From the NCBI RefSeq assembly GCF_014203545.1, contig NZ_JACHJG010000017.1:113631-177630 (forward strand): 64,000 nt of DNA, written 5' to 3'. Both the position numbers and the translations under genes were made by a program. Source of the stretch: Streptomyces netropsis (GTDB lineage Bacteria > Actinomycetota > Actinomycetes > Streptomycetales > Streptomycetaceae). Under the pieces are notes generated by a model that ran no database searches, was not told the origin of the DNA, and saw nothing but the letters and a program-made list of their open reading frames with translations. Positions 10,079-20,417 of the stretch are shown in pieces (position 1 is the first letter of the stretch; the number at the start of each line of letters is the position of its first letter).

Positions 10079-10768
10079 ATGGCGGGGCAGAACTGCCTGA
10101 TCACCAATGAGTGGATTTGCGGCGAATATGTGCGCACGCGCGGTCAGGAGTTGACCGACGCCACTCTCCAGCACGTCGGCATCACGCTCGCGTCGGTCGC
10201 CATCGGGCTGCTCGTCGCCTTTCCGCTGGCCCTGCTGGCCCGCAGATGGCGCGGCGTGGCGGGACCGGTGCTCGGTCTGACCACGATCCTCTACACCGTC
10301 CCGTCGCTGGCGATGTTCTCGCTGCTGGTGCCGGTCTTCGGGCTGTCGGTGGCCGTCGTGGTGACGGGCCTGGTGCTCTATTCGCTGACGATCCTCGTGC
10401 GGAACATCCTGGCCGGGCTCGCCTCGGTGCCGGAGGAGGCGCGGGAGGCCGCCCGCGGCATGGGGTACGGGCCGGTGCGGCTGCTGTTCGGGGTCGAGCT
10501 CCCCCTGGCGCTGCCCGCCCTGATGGCGGGCCTGCGGATCACCACGGTCTCCACGGTCTCGCTCACCACCGTCGGCGCCATCATCGGCTACGGCGGTCTG
10601 GGCAATCTCATCTACGAGGGCATGCACAGCTTCTTCAAGGCGCAGGTGCTCACGGCGTCCGCGCTGTGCGTGGCCCTCGCGGTCCTCGCGGACCTCGCCC
10701 TGCTGCTTCTGCAGCGGCTGCTGACGCCCTGGGCGCGGGCGGGGAAGCGGAAGAAGGTGGCGGCCTGA
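10079..10768 (+). CDS. Osmoprotectant ABC transporter permease 1
   Basis: 229 residues with about five to six membrane helices and the EAA-type loop (EEAREAARGMGYGPVRLLFG) that contacts the ATPase. It belongs to the ProW/OpuCB permease family. Start ATG follows GGAGGTGA with 6 nt spacing. It ends in a 4-nt-type overlap (TGATG) with the second permease. Confidence 0.9.
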   Translation: MAGQNCLITNEWICGEYVRTRGQELTDATLQHVGITLASVAIGLLVAFPLALLARRWRGVAGPVLGLTTILYTVPSLAMFSLLVPVFGLSVAVVVTGLVLYSLTILVRNILAGLASVPEEAREAARGMGYGPVRLLFGVELPLALPALMAGLRITTVSTVSLTTVGAIIGYGGLGNLIYEGMHSFFKAQVLTASALCVALAVLADLALLLLQRLLTPWARAGKRKKVAA

Positions 10769-11514
10769 TGAGTGTCCTCGCGAACACCTGGACGTGGCTG
10801 ACCACCGGCGCGCACTGGTCCGGCGCGGACGGCGTCTGGCACCGCCTCGGCGAGCACCTGTTCCTGACCGTGGTGTGCCTGGCGATCTCCTGCGCCGTCG
10901 CGCTGCCCGTCGCCGTGCTGCTGGGCCACGTGGGCAAGGGCGGCGCGCTCGCGGTGAACATCTCCAACGCGGGTCGCGCGGTGCCCACGTTCGCGGTGCT
11001 GGTGCTGTTGCTCCTCAGCCCGCTCGGTACGCACGGGTCATGGCCGACGATCATCGCGCTGGTGCTGTTCGCCATCCCGCCGCTGCTGACCAACGCGTAC
11101 GTGGGCATGCGCGAGGTCGACCGGGACGTGGTCGAGGCGGCGCGCGGCATGGGCATGACGGGCCGCCAGCTGATCGGCCGGGTCGAGCTGCCGCTCGCCT
11201 TCCCGCTGATCCTCACCGGCGTCCGGACCGCGGCCGTGCAGGTCGTGGCCACCACCACGCTGGCCGCGCTGCCCGGCGGCGGTGGCCTCGGCCGGATCAT
11301 CACCGCCGGCTTCCGGCTCACCGACACCGCGCAGGTGGTGTCGGGGGCGCTGCTGGTGGCCGCGCTCGCCCTGCTGGTCGAGGGGGCGTTCGTGGCCGTG
11401 GAGCGGCTGCTGGACCCGCGGCGCCGCCGCACGCGCATAGCGGACCGGAAGACCGGCGGCCGCGGCCCGGCGGCTCCCGAGAAGGTGCTGCCACCGGTGG
11501 GAAATCCCGCCTGA
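10768..11514 (+). CDS. Osmoprotectant ABC transporter permease 2
   Basis: 248 residues, six predicted membrane helices, EAA loop 'VVEAARGMGMTGRQLIGRVE'. OpuCD/ProW-type partner of permease 1, to form a heterodimeric channel. The start shares one base with the upstream stop (TGATG). The last 35 residues are charged and proline-rich. Confidence 0.9.
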   Translation: MSVLANTWTWLTTGAHWSGADGVWHRLGEHLFLTVVCLAISCAVALPVAVLLGHVGKGGALAVNISNAGRAVPTFAVLVLLLLSPLGTHGSWPTIIALVLFAIPPLLTNAYVGMREVDRDVVEAARGMGMTGRQLIGRVELPLAFPLILTGVRTAAVQVVATTTLAALPGGGGLGRIITAGFRLTDTAQVVSGALLVAALALLVEGAFVAVERLLDPRRRRTRIADRKTGGRGPAAPEKVLPPVGNPA

Positions 11515-11609
11515 CACCGCGCGGTGTCCCTGCGATGCTGCCGTTTTGACGTCTGATCACCCGCGCGTCCGCCCAGGTGGACGTTCGGCCGAAGTGGATG
11601 GAGTGCCCC

Positions 11610-12590
11610 ATGAGCTGGACCTCGCGCCCCGCGCGGACCACCCGCGCCCTGCTGGCCGTGGCCGGCGCCACCGCCCTGACCGCGGGCCTCGCGGCCTGCG
11701 GCGGCGACAGCCTGGAGAAGTCCGGCGGTGGTGGTGGTTCGGCCAAACCGGGCCAGGGCTCGCTGGTGATCGGATCCGCGTCCTTCACCGAGTCCAAGCT
11801 CCTCGCGGAGATATACGCGGGGCTGCTCAAGGACGCCGGATATTCGACCCGGATCAAGACGGTCGATGCCCGCGAGCTGTACGAACCGGCCCTGGAGAAG
11901 GGCCAGATCGATGTGGTCCCGGAGTATGCGGCGACGCTCGCCGAATTCCTCAACAAGAAGCAGAACGGTAAGGACGCGGCCCCGGTCGCCTCGGCCGATG
12001 CCGACGCCACCGTGAAGGCCCTTCGGAAACTCGCCGAGCCGCGCGGACTGAAGGTGCTCGACCCCGGTCGGGCGGTCGATCAGAACGCCTTCGCCGTGAG
12101 CCGGGACTTTGCCGCCGAGCACCAGCTCAAGACCCTTTCCGACCTGGGGAAATCGAAGCAGAAGATCAAGCTCGCGGCGGGCGACGAATGCTCCCAGCGG
12201 CCCTTCTGCCAGCCCGGACTGGAGAAGACCTACGGCATCGACGTCACCGGTATCGACCCGCTGGAGGTCGGCAGCACCCAGGCCAAGCAGGCGGTCAAGG
12301 ACGGCAAGGACCAGATGGTCCTCACCACCACCACGGACGCCACCCTCGAACAGTTCGGCCTCGTTCTCCTGAAGGACGACAAGAAGCTCCAGAACGCCGA
12401 CAACGTACTGCCGGTGGTGAATGCGGAGAAGGCCGGTTCGCAGGAGATCGCGGATGCGCTCGGGAAGCTCAGCAGGGTGCTGACCACGGCCGATCTCACC
12501 GAACTCAACAAGAAGGTCGACGCGGAGCGGCTGAAGCCCGCGGATGTCGCCGCGCGCTACCTCAAGGACAAGGGCCTGCTCACGAAGTAG
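11610..12590 (+). CDS. Osmoprotectant-binding lipoprotein (OpuAC/OsmF-like)
   Basis: 326-residue substrate-binding protein of the transporter. A signal peptide with a lipobox ends at LAACGG, so the cysteine near residue 31 is probably lipidated; a glycine/serine linker follows. The mature part begins VIGSASFTESKLLAEIY, the typical start of betaine/choline-binding proteins (QAT family). The ATG at 11610 follows GGAG and is the start that gives a normal signal peptide. Confidence 0.92.
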   Translation: MSWTSRPARTTRALLAVAGATALTAGLAACGGDSLEKSGGGGGSAKPGQGSLVIGSASFTESKLLAEIYAGLLKDAGYSTRIKTVDARELYEPALEKGQIDVVPEYAATLAEFLNKKQNGKDAAPVASADADATVKALRKLAEPRGLKVLDPGRAVDQNAFAVSRDFAAEHQLKTLSDLGKSKQKIKLAAGDECSQRPFCQPGLEKTYGIDVTGIDPLEVGSTQAKQAVKDGKDQMVLTTTTDATLEQFGLVLLKDDKKLQNADNVLPVVNAEKAGSQEIADALGKLSRVLTTADLTELNKKVDAERLKPADVAARYLKDKGLLTK

Positions 12591-12676
12591 CCGGGAAGTA
12601 GGGGCGAAGTAAGATCAAGAGAAGAGTTTGGTGGTGGGGTCACACTCTTCGGGCGTCGCACGGTAAGTTTCAGGCC

Positions 12677-13906
<1,230 letters not shown>

Positions 13907-13932
13907 CGGCCGCGCGATCGGCGATCGACAAA

Positions 13933-13984
13933 AAGGGCGAGGGCCTCTGACGTGCCGTCCGGCACCTCAGAGGCCCTCGCCCTT
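13933..13984. terminator. Bidirectional terminator
   Basis: Arms 13933-13950 and 13967-13984 pair over 18 bp, with A-run on the left side (for the minus strand a T-run). It lies between the convergent coiled-coil and NuoD-like genes. Confidence 0.85.
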
Positions 13985-14015
13985 CCCGCTGTTTGTCGGT
14001 GCTCGTCGGCGCCCG

Positions 14016-15167
14016 CTACTTGTCGATGTCGCCGACCACGAAGAACAGCGAGCCCAGGATCGCGACCATGTCGGCGACCAGCGTGCCGGGCAGCAGCTCC
14101 ACCAGCGCCTGGATGTTGTTGAACGAGGCCGAGCGGAGCTTGAGCCGGTACGGCGTCTTCTCGCCCTTGGAGACCAGGTAGTAGCCGTTGAGCCCGAGCG
14201 GGTTCTCGGTCCACGCGTAGGTCGAGCCCTCCGGCGCCTTGAGCACCTTGGGAAGCCGCTGGTTGATCGGGCCCGGCGGCAGCTCGGCCATCCGGTCCAG
14301 GCACGCGTCCGCCAGGTCCAGCGAGTTGTGGGTCTGCTCCAGCAGGCACTCGAAGCGGGCCAGGCAGTCGCCGTCCTGGCGCGTGACGACCTTCAGCGTG
14401 TCCTGGAGCTCCCCGTACGCGAGGTACGGCTCGTCGCGCCGCAGGTCGAAGTCGACGCCGGAGGCACGGGCGATGGGCCCGCTGACCCCGTACGCGTGCA
14501 CGGCCTCGCGCGACAGCGCGCCGACGCCGCGGGTACGGGCCCGGAAGATCTCGTTGCCGAGCACCAGCCGGTCGTAGACGTCCATCCGCGAGCGGACCTC
14601 GGCGACCGCGTGCCGGGCCCGGCCGAGCCAGCCCGCGGGCAGGTCCTCCTTCAGGCCGCCGACGCGGTTGAACATGTAGTGCATCCGGCCGCCCGAGACC
14701 TCCTCCATCACCGTCTGGAGCTCCTCGCGCTCGCGGAAGGCGTGGAAGACGGGCGTGATGCCGCCCAGCTCCAGGGGGTAGGAGCCGAGGAACATCAGAT
14801 GGTTGAGGACCCGGTTCAGCTCGGCGAGCAGGGTGCGCGTCCACACGGCCCGCTCGGGCACCTCCATGCCGAGCATCCGCTCGACGGCGAGGACGACCCC
14901 GAGCTCGTTGGAGAAGGCGGACAGCCAGTCGTGGCGGTTGGCCAGCATGATGATCTGCCGGTAGTCGCGCGCCTCGAACAGCTTCTCCGCGCCCCGGTGC
15001 ATATAGCCGATGACCGGTTCGGCGTGCTGGATCCGCTCCCCGTCGAGGACGAGCCGCAGCCGCAGCACGCCGTGCGTGGACGGGTGCTGCGGGCCGATGT
15101 TGAGCACCATGTCGGTGCTTTCCGCCGCGCCGCCGATGCCGACTGTCGTCTCAGAGGTAGGGGCCAT
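14016..15167 (-). CDS. Orphan NuoD-like subunit (NADH-quinone oxidoreductase 49-kDa family)
   Basis: 383 residues, full length for the NuoD family. The quinone-site motif GPQHPSTHGVLRL, the PVIGYMHRG segment and the C-terminal GSLFFVVGDIDK motif are intact, so it is not a relic. In complex I this subunit shapes the quinone cavity next to NuoB, but no other nuo gene is in the window. ATG 15167 is used; an in-frame GTG at 15188 would add 7 residues and neither has a clear ribosome binding site. A long upstream open frame is antisense shadow. The neighbour upstream on the same strand is a MidA-type methyltransferase, whose mitochondrial relative acts on the NuoD homologue. Confidence 0.88.
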   Translation of the reverse strand: MAPTSETTVGIGGAAESTDMVLNIGPQHPSTHGVLRLRLVLDGERIQHAEPVIGYMHRGAEKLFEARDYRQIIMLANRHDWLSAFSNELGVVLAVERMLGMEVPERAVWTRTLLAELNRVLNHLMFLGSYPLELGGITPVFHAFREREELQTVMEEVSGGRMHYMFNRVGGLKEDLPAGWLGRARHAVAEVRSRMDVYDRLVLGNEIFRARTRGVGALSREAVHAYGVSGPIARASGVDFDLRRDEPYLAYGELQDTLKVVTRQDGDCLARFECLLEQTHNSLDLADACLDRMAELPPGPINQRLPKVLKAPEGSTYAWTENPLGLNGYYLVSKGEKTPYRLKLRSASFNNIQALVELLPGTLVADMVAILGSLFFVVGDIDK

Positions 15168-15238
15168 GGGGAGTAGTTTGTCAGTCACGCGCGCGTGAGG
15201 CGGTCCGGGGCGTCCGAGGCGGGCCGCACCGGCCGCGC

Positions 15239-16240
15239 TCACCCCGCCGCGAGCTCCGCCGGCAGCCCCGCGCAGGCCCCGCCCACCGGGTGCAGCAGCC
15301 AGCCGAAGGCGCCCAGCCCCGCCGGGGCCACCAGCTCCGCCGCCTCGCCTGCCGCGCCCAACGCCCGGACGTACGCCGCCGGGTCGGTGGAGGCGAGCGT
15401 CAGCGGCGGCCTGCGGCCGTCGACCCCGAGCGCCGTCAGGGCCTGCCGCTGGGTCAGCAGCGAGCCGTCCTCGCCCGCGCAGGCGTCCAGCGCGACGTGC
15501 GCGGTGATGTCGCACGAGCCGTCCGGCACCGGCCGCACCTCGCGGCCCTCGCGGAACCCCGTCAGGGTGCCGAAGGGCGGCCGGTGGTCCCGGCCGTGCG
15601 CGTAGTCCACCGCCACCGCCAGCCCGGCCCGCAGGCTGCGGACCGCCCGCGCCCACGCGGCGTCGCGCGGGTGCCCGATCTCCGCGCGGGAGCCGGGGGG
15701 CGCGCCCTCCAGGGGCCACCAGCGGGCGAGCCAGGAGGCGTCCTCGCCGTCGACGGGCTCACCGAGCAGCTCCTCGCCGTCCGGCTGCACGAGCACCTGG
15801 CGGGGCGTGCCCCCGGCGTCCGCCTCGGCGACGTCGAGCGGCACGTTGTCCAGCCACTCGTTGGCGAACAGCAGCCCCTCCACGCCCTCGGGGAGGTCAC
15901 TCAGCCAGGTGATCCGCTCGTCGAGCCCCGGCGGCCGCGCCGCCCGTTCGACCGCGTACGGGCGCAGCCGCGCCCCGAGTTCCGGCGGCACCTGCGCCAG
16001 CACCCCGGTGAGCAATTCGCCGCGCCCCGCCCCGACGTCGGTCAGTGCCAGCTCCGCCGGGTGCCCGAGCGCCGTGTCGACCCGGCTCAGCAGCCGGGCG
16101 ACGGCCCCGGCGTAGAGCGGCGAGGCGTGAACGGAGGTACGGAAGTGCCCGGCGGGGCCCTCGGGCCGCCGGTAGAAGCCGTCGGGCCCGTACAGGGCGG
16201 TCTCCGCCGCCGTCCGCCAGGTTCGCGTTCCCTGTGCCAT
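15239..16240 (-). CDS. MidA-type SAM-dependent methyltransferase (DUF185/NDUFAF7 family)
   Basis: 333 residues. The SAM-binding motif I is TDVGAGRGELL, and the family motif FANEWLDNVPLDV (an ANE-x-x-D pattern) follows. Human NDUFAF7 of this family dimethylates an arginine of NDUFS2, the NuoD homologue, during complex I assembly; here the gene lies 71 bp upstream of a nuoD-like gene on the same strand. The ATG at 16240 is preferred to GTG 16246 because a -10-like TAGCGT (minus strand, 16252-16247) ends 6 nt before the ATG, which fits a leaderless start and excludes the GTG from the transcript. Confidence 0.87.
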   Translation of the reverse strand: MAQGTRTWRTAAETALYGPDGFYRRPEGPAGHFRTSVHASPLYAGAVARLLSRVDTALGHPAELALTDVGAGRGELLTGVLAQVPPELGARLRPYAVERAARPPGLDERITWLSDLPEGVEGLLFANEWLDNVPLDVAEADAGGTPRQVLVQPDGEELLGEPVDGEDASWLARWWPLEGAPPGSRAEIGHPRDAAWARAVRSLRAGLAVAVDYAHGRDHRPPFGTLTGFREGREVRPVPDGSCDITAHVALDACAGEDGSLLTQRQALTALGVDGRRPPLTLASTDPAAYVRALGAAGEAAELVAPAGLGAFGWLLHPVGGACAGLPAELAAG

Positions 16241-16361
16241 ACGCACACGCTATGCGCCCTCGGCGGTCACCTCGCCTCCACCTTGCGGAGTAGGCGGGAC
16301 GTACAGGGATCGATCGTCCGGTTGACCCCGGCACGTACCTCACGTGCCTACGCTGGGTGAC

Positions 16362-17558
16362 GTGCAGCGCCTCTACGACTTCCTCCGCAGGCACCCGACG
16401 GGTGTGGACAGCTTCTGGGCCGTCCTGCTGCTCGGCCTGACCGTGATCTCCTCCTCGTCGGACAGGCCGGGCCGGGGCTCGGTGTTCGCGGAGATCGTCA
16501 TCTACGGCGCGCTGTGCGTCGTGATCGCGCTGCGCCGTCGCGCGCCGGAGAAGATGCTCCTCCTGGCGACGGCCGCCGGGGTGGCCCAGCTCGCCTTCGA
16601 CGTGTCCCAGCATCCGGCGGACTTCGCCATGCTCGTGATCATCTACACGGTCGCGTCCGGCAACACCCGCTGGGCGTCCCGCTACGCCCTCGTCGGCGCC
16701 CTCGTCGCCCCCGCGCTCGCCACGATCCGCTGGAGCACCTACGAGGGGAGCCTGACGAGCGAGGTCATACAGACGGTGTTCCTCACCGTCCCCTTCGTCC
16801 TCGCCTGGGTGCTGGGCGACTCGATCCGCACCCGCCGCGCCTACTGGGCCCAGCTGGAGGAGCGTGCCGCGCGCCTGGAGAAGGAGCGCGAGCAGCAGTC
16901 GCGGATGGCGGTGGTCGCCGAGCGGGCACGGATCGCACGCGAACTGCACGACGTCGTGGCGCACAACGTCTCGGTGATGGTCGTCCAGGCGGACGGTGCC
17001 GCGTACGTCCTGGACGCCTCGCCGGAGCAGGCCAAGCAGGCGCTGGAGACGATCTCCGGCACCGGTCGCCAGGCCCTGGCGGAGATGCGCCGGCTGCTGG
17101 GCGTGCTGCGCACCGACGAGGGCGGCGAGGGCGGCGAGTACGTCCCGCAGCCGGACGTGGAGCAGATCGGCGACCTCGTCGAGCAGGTGCGCAGCGCGGG
17201 TCTGCCGGTGGACTTCCGGATCGAGGGCTCCCCCCGGCCGCTGCCCAGCGGGGTGGAGCTCACCGCGTACCGCATCGTGCAGGAAGCGCTCACCAACACC
17301 CGCAAGCACGGCGGCCCCGACGCGGCCGCGAGCGTGCGGCTCACCTACTTCGACGACGGGCTGGGGCTGCTCGTCGAGGACGACGGCCGTGGCGCGCAGC
17401 ACGAGCTGTACGAGGAGGGCGGCGCGGACGGCATGGGCCACGGAATGATCGGCATGCGTGAGCGCGTCGGCATGGTCGGCGGCACGCTGGACGCGGGGCC
17501 GCGGGCGGGCGGCGGCTTCCGGATCAGCGTGCTGCTGCCGATCAAGGCGGGCCGCTGA
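16362..17558 (+). CDS. Two-component sensor histidine kinase (NarL/DesK type)
   Basis: 398 residues. About four to five membrane helices in the first 150 residues, a short cytoplasmic helix, then HisKA_3 with the phospho-acceptor in ARELHDVVAHNVSVM (His about 196) and a HATPase domain with EALTNTRKH and GHGMIGMRERV boxes. GTG 16362 is chosen over GTG 16344 because TACGCT at 16349-16354 forms a -10-like box 7 nt before it. Signal unknown. It pairs with the response regulator 77 bp downstream. Confidence 0.92.
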   Translation: MQRLYDFLRRHPTGVDSFWAVLLLGLTVISSSSDRPGRGSVFAEIVIYGALCVVIALRRRAPEKMLLLATAAGVAQLAFDVSQHPADFAMLVIIYTVASGNTRWASRYALVGALVAPALATIRWSTYEGSLTSEVIQTVFLTVPFVLAWVLGDSIRTRRAYWAQLEERAARLEKEREQQSRMAVVAERARIARELHDVVAHNVSVMVVQADGAAYVLDASPEQAKQALETISGTGRQALAEMRRLLGVLRTDEGGEGGEYVPQPDVEQIGDLVEQVRSAGLPVDFRIEGSPRPLPSGVELTAYRIVQEALTNTRKHGGPDAAASVRLTYFDDGLGLLVEDDGRGAQHELYEEGGADGMGHGMIGMRERVGMVGGTLDAGPRAGGGFRISVLLPIKAGR

Positions 17559-17635
17559 TCGGCGACCGCACCGTTCACGGAGTATGGAGGGACGCGCGTG
17601 CCGCCCGTACGCGCGCCGAGGAAAGGGACCCCCGC

Positions 17636-18313
17636 ATGTCGATCCGCGTGATGCTCGTCGACGATCAGATGCTTCTTCGCACCGGATTCCGCATGGTGCT
17701 GGCAGCCCAGCCGGACATGGACGTCGTCGCCGAGGCCGGGGACGGCGCCGAGGCCCTGGAGGTGCTGCGCGGGACCGATGTCGACGTGGTGCTGATGGAC
17801 GTGCGCATGCCGCGGATGGACGGGGTGGAGGCGACCCGCCGGATCTGTGCGCAGGAGGGCGCGCCGAAGGTGCTGATCCTGACCACCTTCGACCTCGACG
17901 AGTACGCCTTCTCCGCGCTCAAGGTCGGCGCCAGCGGTTTCATGCTCAAGGACGTGCCGCCGGCCGAGCTGCTGGGCGCGATCCGCGCGGTGCACAGCGG
18001 GGACGCGGTCGTCGCGCCCAGCACCACGCGGCGCCTGCTGGACCGCTTCACGCCGATGCTGCCGAGCGCGGCGGGTGAGCCGTCGAGCGCGGAGCTGGAC
18101 CGGCTGACGGGCCGCGAGCGCGAGGTGATGCTGTTGGTGGCCCAGGGGCTGTCCAACGGCGAGATCGCGGCGCGGCTGGTGCTCTCCGAGGCGACGGTGA
18201 AGACGCACGTGGGCCGCATCCTCACCAAGCTGGGGCTGCGGGACCGGGTCCAGGTGGTGGTGCTGGCCTACGAGAGCGGTCTCGTACGGGCCGGTGGCGG
18301 CGGCGCGCAGTAG
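17636..18313 (+). CDS. LuxR-type response regulator
   Basis: 225 residues: receiver domain (1-120) with phospho-acceptor Asp55 in VVLMDVRMP, acidic pair at residues 9-10 and a Lys near 104 in FMLKDV; then a LuxR HTH (about 155-215, LTGREREVMLLVAQGLSNGEI). Cognate of the kinase just upstream. Start ATG preceded by GGAAAGGG. Ends 22 bp from the convergent TetR gene. Confidence 0.94.
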   Translation: MSIRVMLVDDQMLLRTGFRMVLAAQPDMDVVAEAGDGAEALEVLRGTDVDVVLMDVRMPRMDGVEATRRICAQEGAPKVLILTTFDLDEYAFSALKVGASGFMLKDVPPAELLGAIRAVHSGDAVVAPSTTRRLLDRFTPMLPSAAGEPSSAELDRLTGREREVMLLVAQGLSNGEIAARLVLSEATVKTHVGRILTKLGLRDRVQVVVLAYESGLVRAGGGGAQ

Positions 18314-18335
18314 CGACGCCACCCCCTCGGGCCGT

Positions 18336-19049
18336 TCAGCGCCCTTCGCGGGGCCCGTTCGCGTCGCGCTCGCCGTCCTCCGTCGCTCCACCGATGTCGC
18401 CGCCGTTCCACAGGGCGTCCAGTGCCTGCTGGTCGGGCCGGGGGCCCGCCTCCGGGCCCGGTTCCGGGGCCGCGAGCCCCTGGACGAGCAGCCGCAGGTA
18501 CCGGTGGGCGAGTTGCTGCCCCAGCTCGGCCTCGATGCCTGGCAGCGGCCGGGAGATCAGCGAGAGGACGAGCAGGATGTCGACGTGGTCGACCTCCGCG
18601 CGCAGGGAGCCCTCCGCGCGGGCCCGGTCGAGCAGGCCGTTCAGCGCGTCCACGTACTCGGTCCTGGTGCGCAGGACCTCGTCGGTCTGCACGAACCGGC
18701 CCGCGACGACCGGCAGCGTTCCGGCCGCGTGCGTGGTGACGCAGTGGTGCAGGACCCGGGTCAGCGCGCTCCAGGCGTCCGGTTCCTGCTCAACGGCCTC
18801 GGCCGCCTCGTGCGTCACGTCCCGCATGACGTCGAGGCAGACCTCGCGCAGCAGGTCCTCGCGGGTGGCGAAGCGCCGGTAGAGCGTGGCGATGCCGACG
18901 CCGCCGCGCCGGGCGACCATCTCCAGCGGCGCCTCGGGGCCCTTCTCCTGGAAGACCTGCTTGGCGGCGTCGATGATCCGCCGCCGTGCCTCCGCGCGGA
19001 ACCGCGGGCTGCTCTGCTGTGCCGTCTCCGAGCCGTGCGCCGTGGCCAT
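18336..19049 (-). CDS. TetR-family transcriptional regulator
   Basis: 237 residues. N-terminal HTH about residues 20-65 (RRRIIDAAKQVFQEKG ... GVGIATLYRRFATREDLL), then a helical ligand/dimer domain with an unstructured acidic C-terminal tail. Ligand and targets unknown. The nearest divergent gene is the ArsR-like regulator further downstream on the same strand, so there is no obvious target next to it. Confidence 0.92.
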   Translation of the reverse strand: MATAHGSETAQQSSPRFRAEARRRIIDAAKQVFQEKGPEAPLEMVARRGGVGIATLYRRFATREDLLREVCLDVMRDVTHEAAEAVEQEPDAWSALTRVLHHCVTTHAAGTLPVVAGRFVQTDEVLRTRTEYVDALNGLLDRARAEGSLRAEVDHVDILLVLSLISRPLPGIEAELGQQLAHRYLRLLVQGLAAPEPGPEAGPRPDQQALDALWNGGDIGGATEDGERDANGPREGR

Positions 19050-19230
19050 CGCGCGTGCACCCCCTGGTCGAATTTCGGAGGGATGCCCTCCGATCGCCTG
19101 CCGCGAGGGTAGCGGAGAGGCTTACCCCCCGATACAAGGTCCACTGCGGGTCCGCTGCGCGCAGCGGGAACGACGGCGGCAGCCGACCACGGCCGAAGCG
19201 CCGCGCAGCGGCAACGGCCCCGCGCAGCGG

Positions 19231-20319
19231 TCAGCGCAACACCGTCTCCAGGAAGTCACTTCCCAGCCGGGCCACCAACGTCAGGTCCAGCTGGTGCAAC
19301 ACATAGCGACCCCGCCGACGGGTCGTCAGCAGACCCGCCTTCTTCATCACCGCTATGTGCCGGGACACCTCGGGCGGTGTCAGCCCGTACGCGGCGGCCA
19401 GCTCCCCCGTGGTGTGCGGGCCGCGTGCCAGCGTGCGGCACAGACGCATCCGTACCGGGTGGGCGAGGGCCTCCAGTCGCTCCCGGACCAGCTGCGGGGC
19501 CGTGAGCTGGGGCAGTTCGGGGCCCGCGACGGGGTACTGGATCACCGGCTGCCAGCCGGACCGGTGCACGACGAGGAGATGCGGCCAGCCGAAGGCCGTC
19601 GGCAGGAACGTCACCCCTTGCCCGTAGGCCGTCGTCCGGCCGCTCGACAGCTTGTCGACGACGATGCGGGACTGGCCTTCGCCGAGTGAGAGCGAGACCG
19701 CGGGGGAGACCGCGGCCAGGGCCTCCGCCAGGCCCTTGCGCCGCAGCAGGTCCGCCTTGTGACGTGCGTCGGCGGCGAGCTGGACCCGGACGCGCTGCCA
19801 GTTGTCGCCGAAGAACGCCTGCTCGCAGTCCTCCAGCAGCCGGCGCAGCCAGGCGCGCAGGGCGCTCGGGTTCTCCAGCATCCGGTCGGTGAACTGCGCC
19901 TGCCGCGGCCCGCGGGCCGCGGAGAGCTCGCGGACCCGCGCCCGCTGGCCCGCGTCGACCAGCGGGGAGGGCAGGCCCCGCTCGTAGCCGGTCGTGCAGG
20001 TGATCTCGAACGCCGCGGAGGTGAACGCCTCGTCGTCCAGCCGGTCGAGGTCGTCCAGCTCCTCGGCGAGCGTGGCCCGGGGGACGGCCGGCAGCAGGAT
20101 GTCCGAGCGCGAGGAGCGCCACAGGAAGTCGGCCTCGGTCAGCCGGTCGGCGAGATCCGGCTTGAGAGAGGAGGCCGTGGCGGTGGCCCAGGGGTGCAGC
20201 CCGGGGTGGTGGCCGGGCTCGGACAGGGCGTGCAGCATCGCGCCCAGCTCCGCCAGCGGGGACGGGCTGAACCGAATGCGCTCGACGGGCAGACCGGTGA
20301 TGTCGATGTCCACGCTCAT
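19231..20319 (-). CDS. ArsR-type winged-helix regulator with large N-terminal domain (DUF5937-like)
   Basis: 362 residues. The last 90 residues form an ArsR-type winged helix (LVRERLEALAHPVRMRLCRT; recognition helix GLTPPEVSRHIAVMKKAGLL). The first 270 residues are an uncharacterised domain that I associate with DUF5937. No metal-binding cysteine pair in the HTH, so not a classical metal sensor. ATG 20319 chosen; the frame is open upstream but crosses the divergent promoter. A perfect inverted repeat lies about 40 bp upstream. Confidence 0.87.
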   Translation of the reverse strand: MSVDIDITGLPVERIRFSPSPLAELGAMLHALSEPGHHPGLHPWATATASSLKPDLADRLTEADFLWRSSRSDILLPAVPRATLAEELDDLDRLDDEAFTSAAFEITCTTGYERGLPSPLVDAGQRARVRELSAARGPRQAQFTDRMLENPSALRAWLRRLLEDCEQAFFGDNWQRVRVQLAADARHKADLLRRKGLAEALAAVSPAVSLSLGEGQSRIVVDKLSSGRTTAYGQGVTFLPTAFGWPHLLVVHRSGWQPVIQYPVAGPELPQLTAPQLVRERLEALAHPVRMRLCRTLARGPHTTGELAAAYGLTPPEVSRHIAVMKKAGLLTTRRRGRYVLHQLDLTLVARLGSDFLETVLR

Positions 20320-20357
20320 GCGCTCATCGTGCCTCTCTTCTCGCAGGTCAGGCCGTC

Positions 20358-20378
20358 GATTGACGGTCCTCGTCAATC
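20358..20378. promoter_or_regulatory. Perfect inverted repeat, candidate operator
   Basis: GATTGACG - GTCCT - CGTCAATC, 8-bp arms with a 5-nt spacer, in the divergent region between the ArsR-type regulator (start 20319) and the small gene at 20418. Each arm contains TTGACG, a -35-like hexamer on either strand, so protein bound here could block both directions. Confidence 0.55.
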
Positions 20379-20417
20379 CATGCGCCGATGGCCCGGGACC
20401 GGCGCAAGGTGATGCTC

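Noticed and set aside
14016..15719. Long N-terminal extension of the NuoD-like protein
   Set aside because: It is antisense-frame translation of the midA region; conserved NuoD sequence begins right after 15167.
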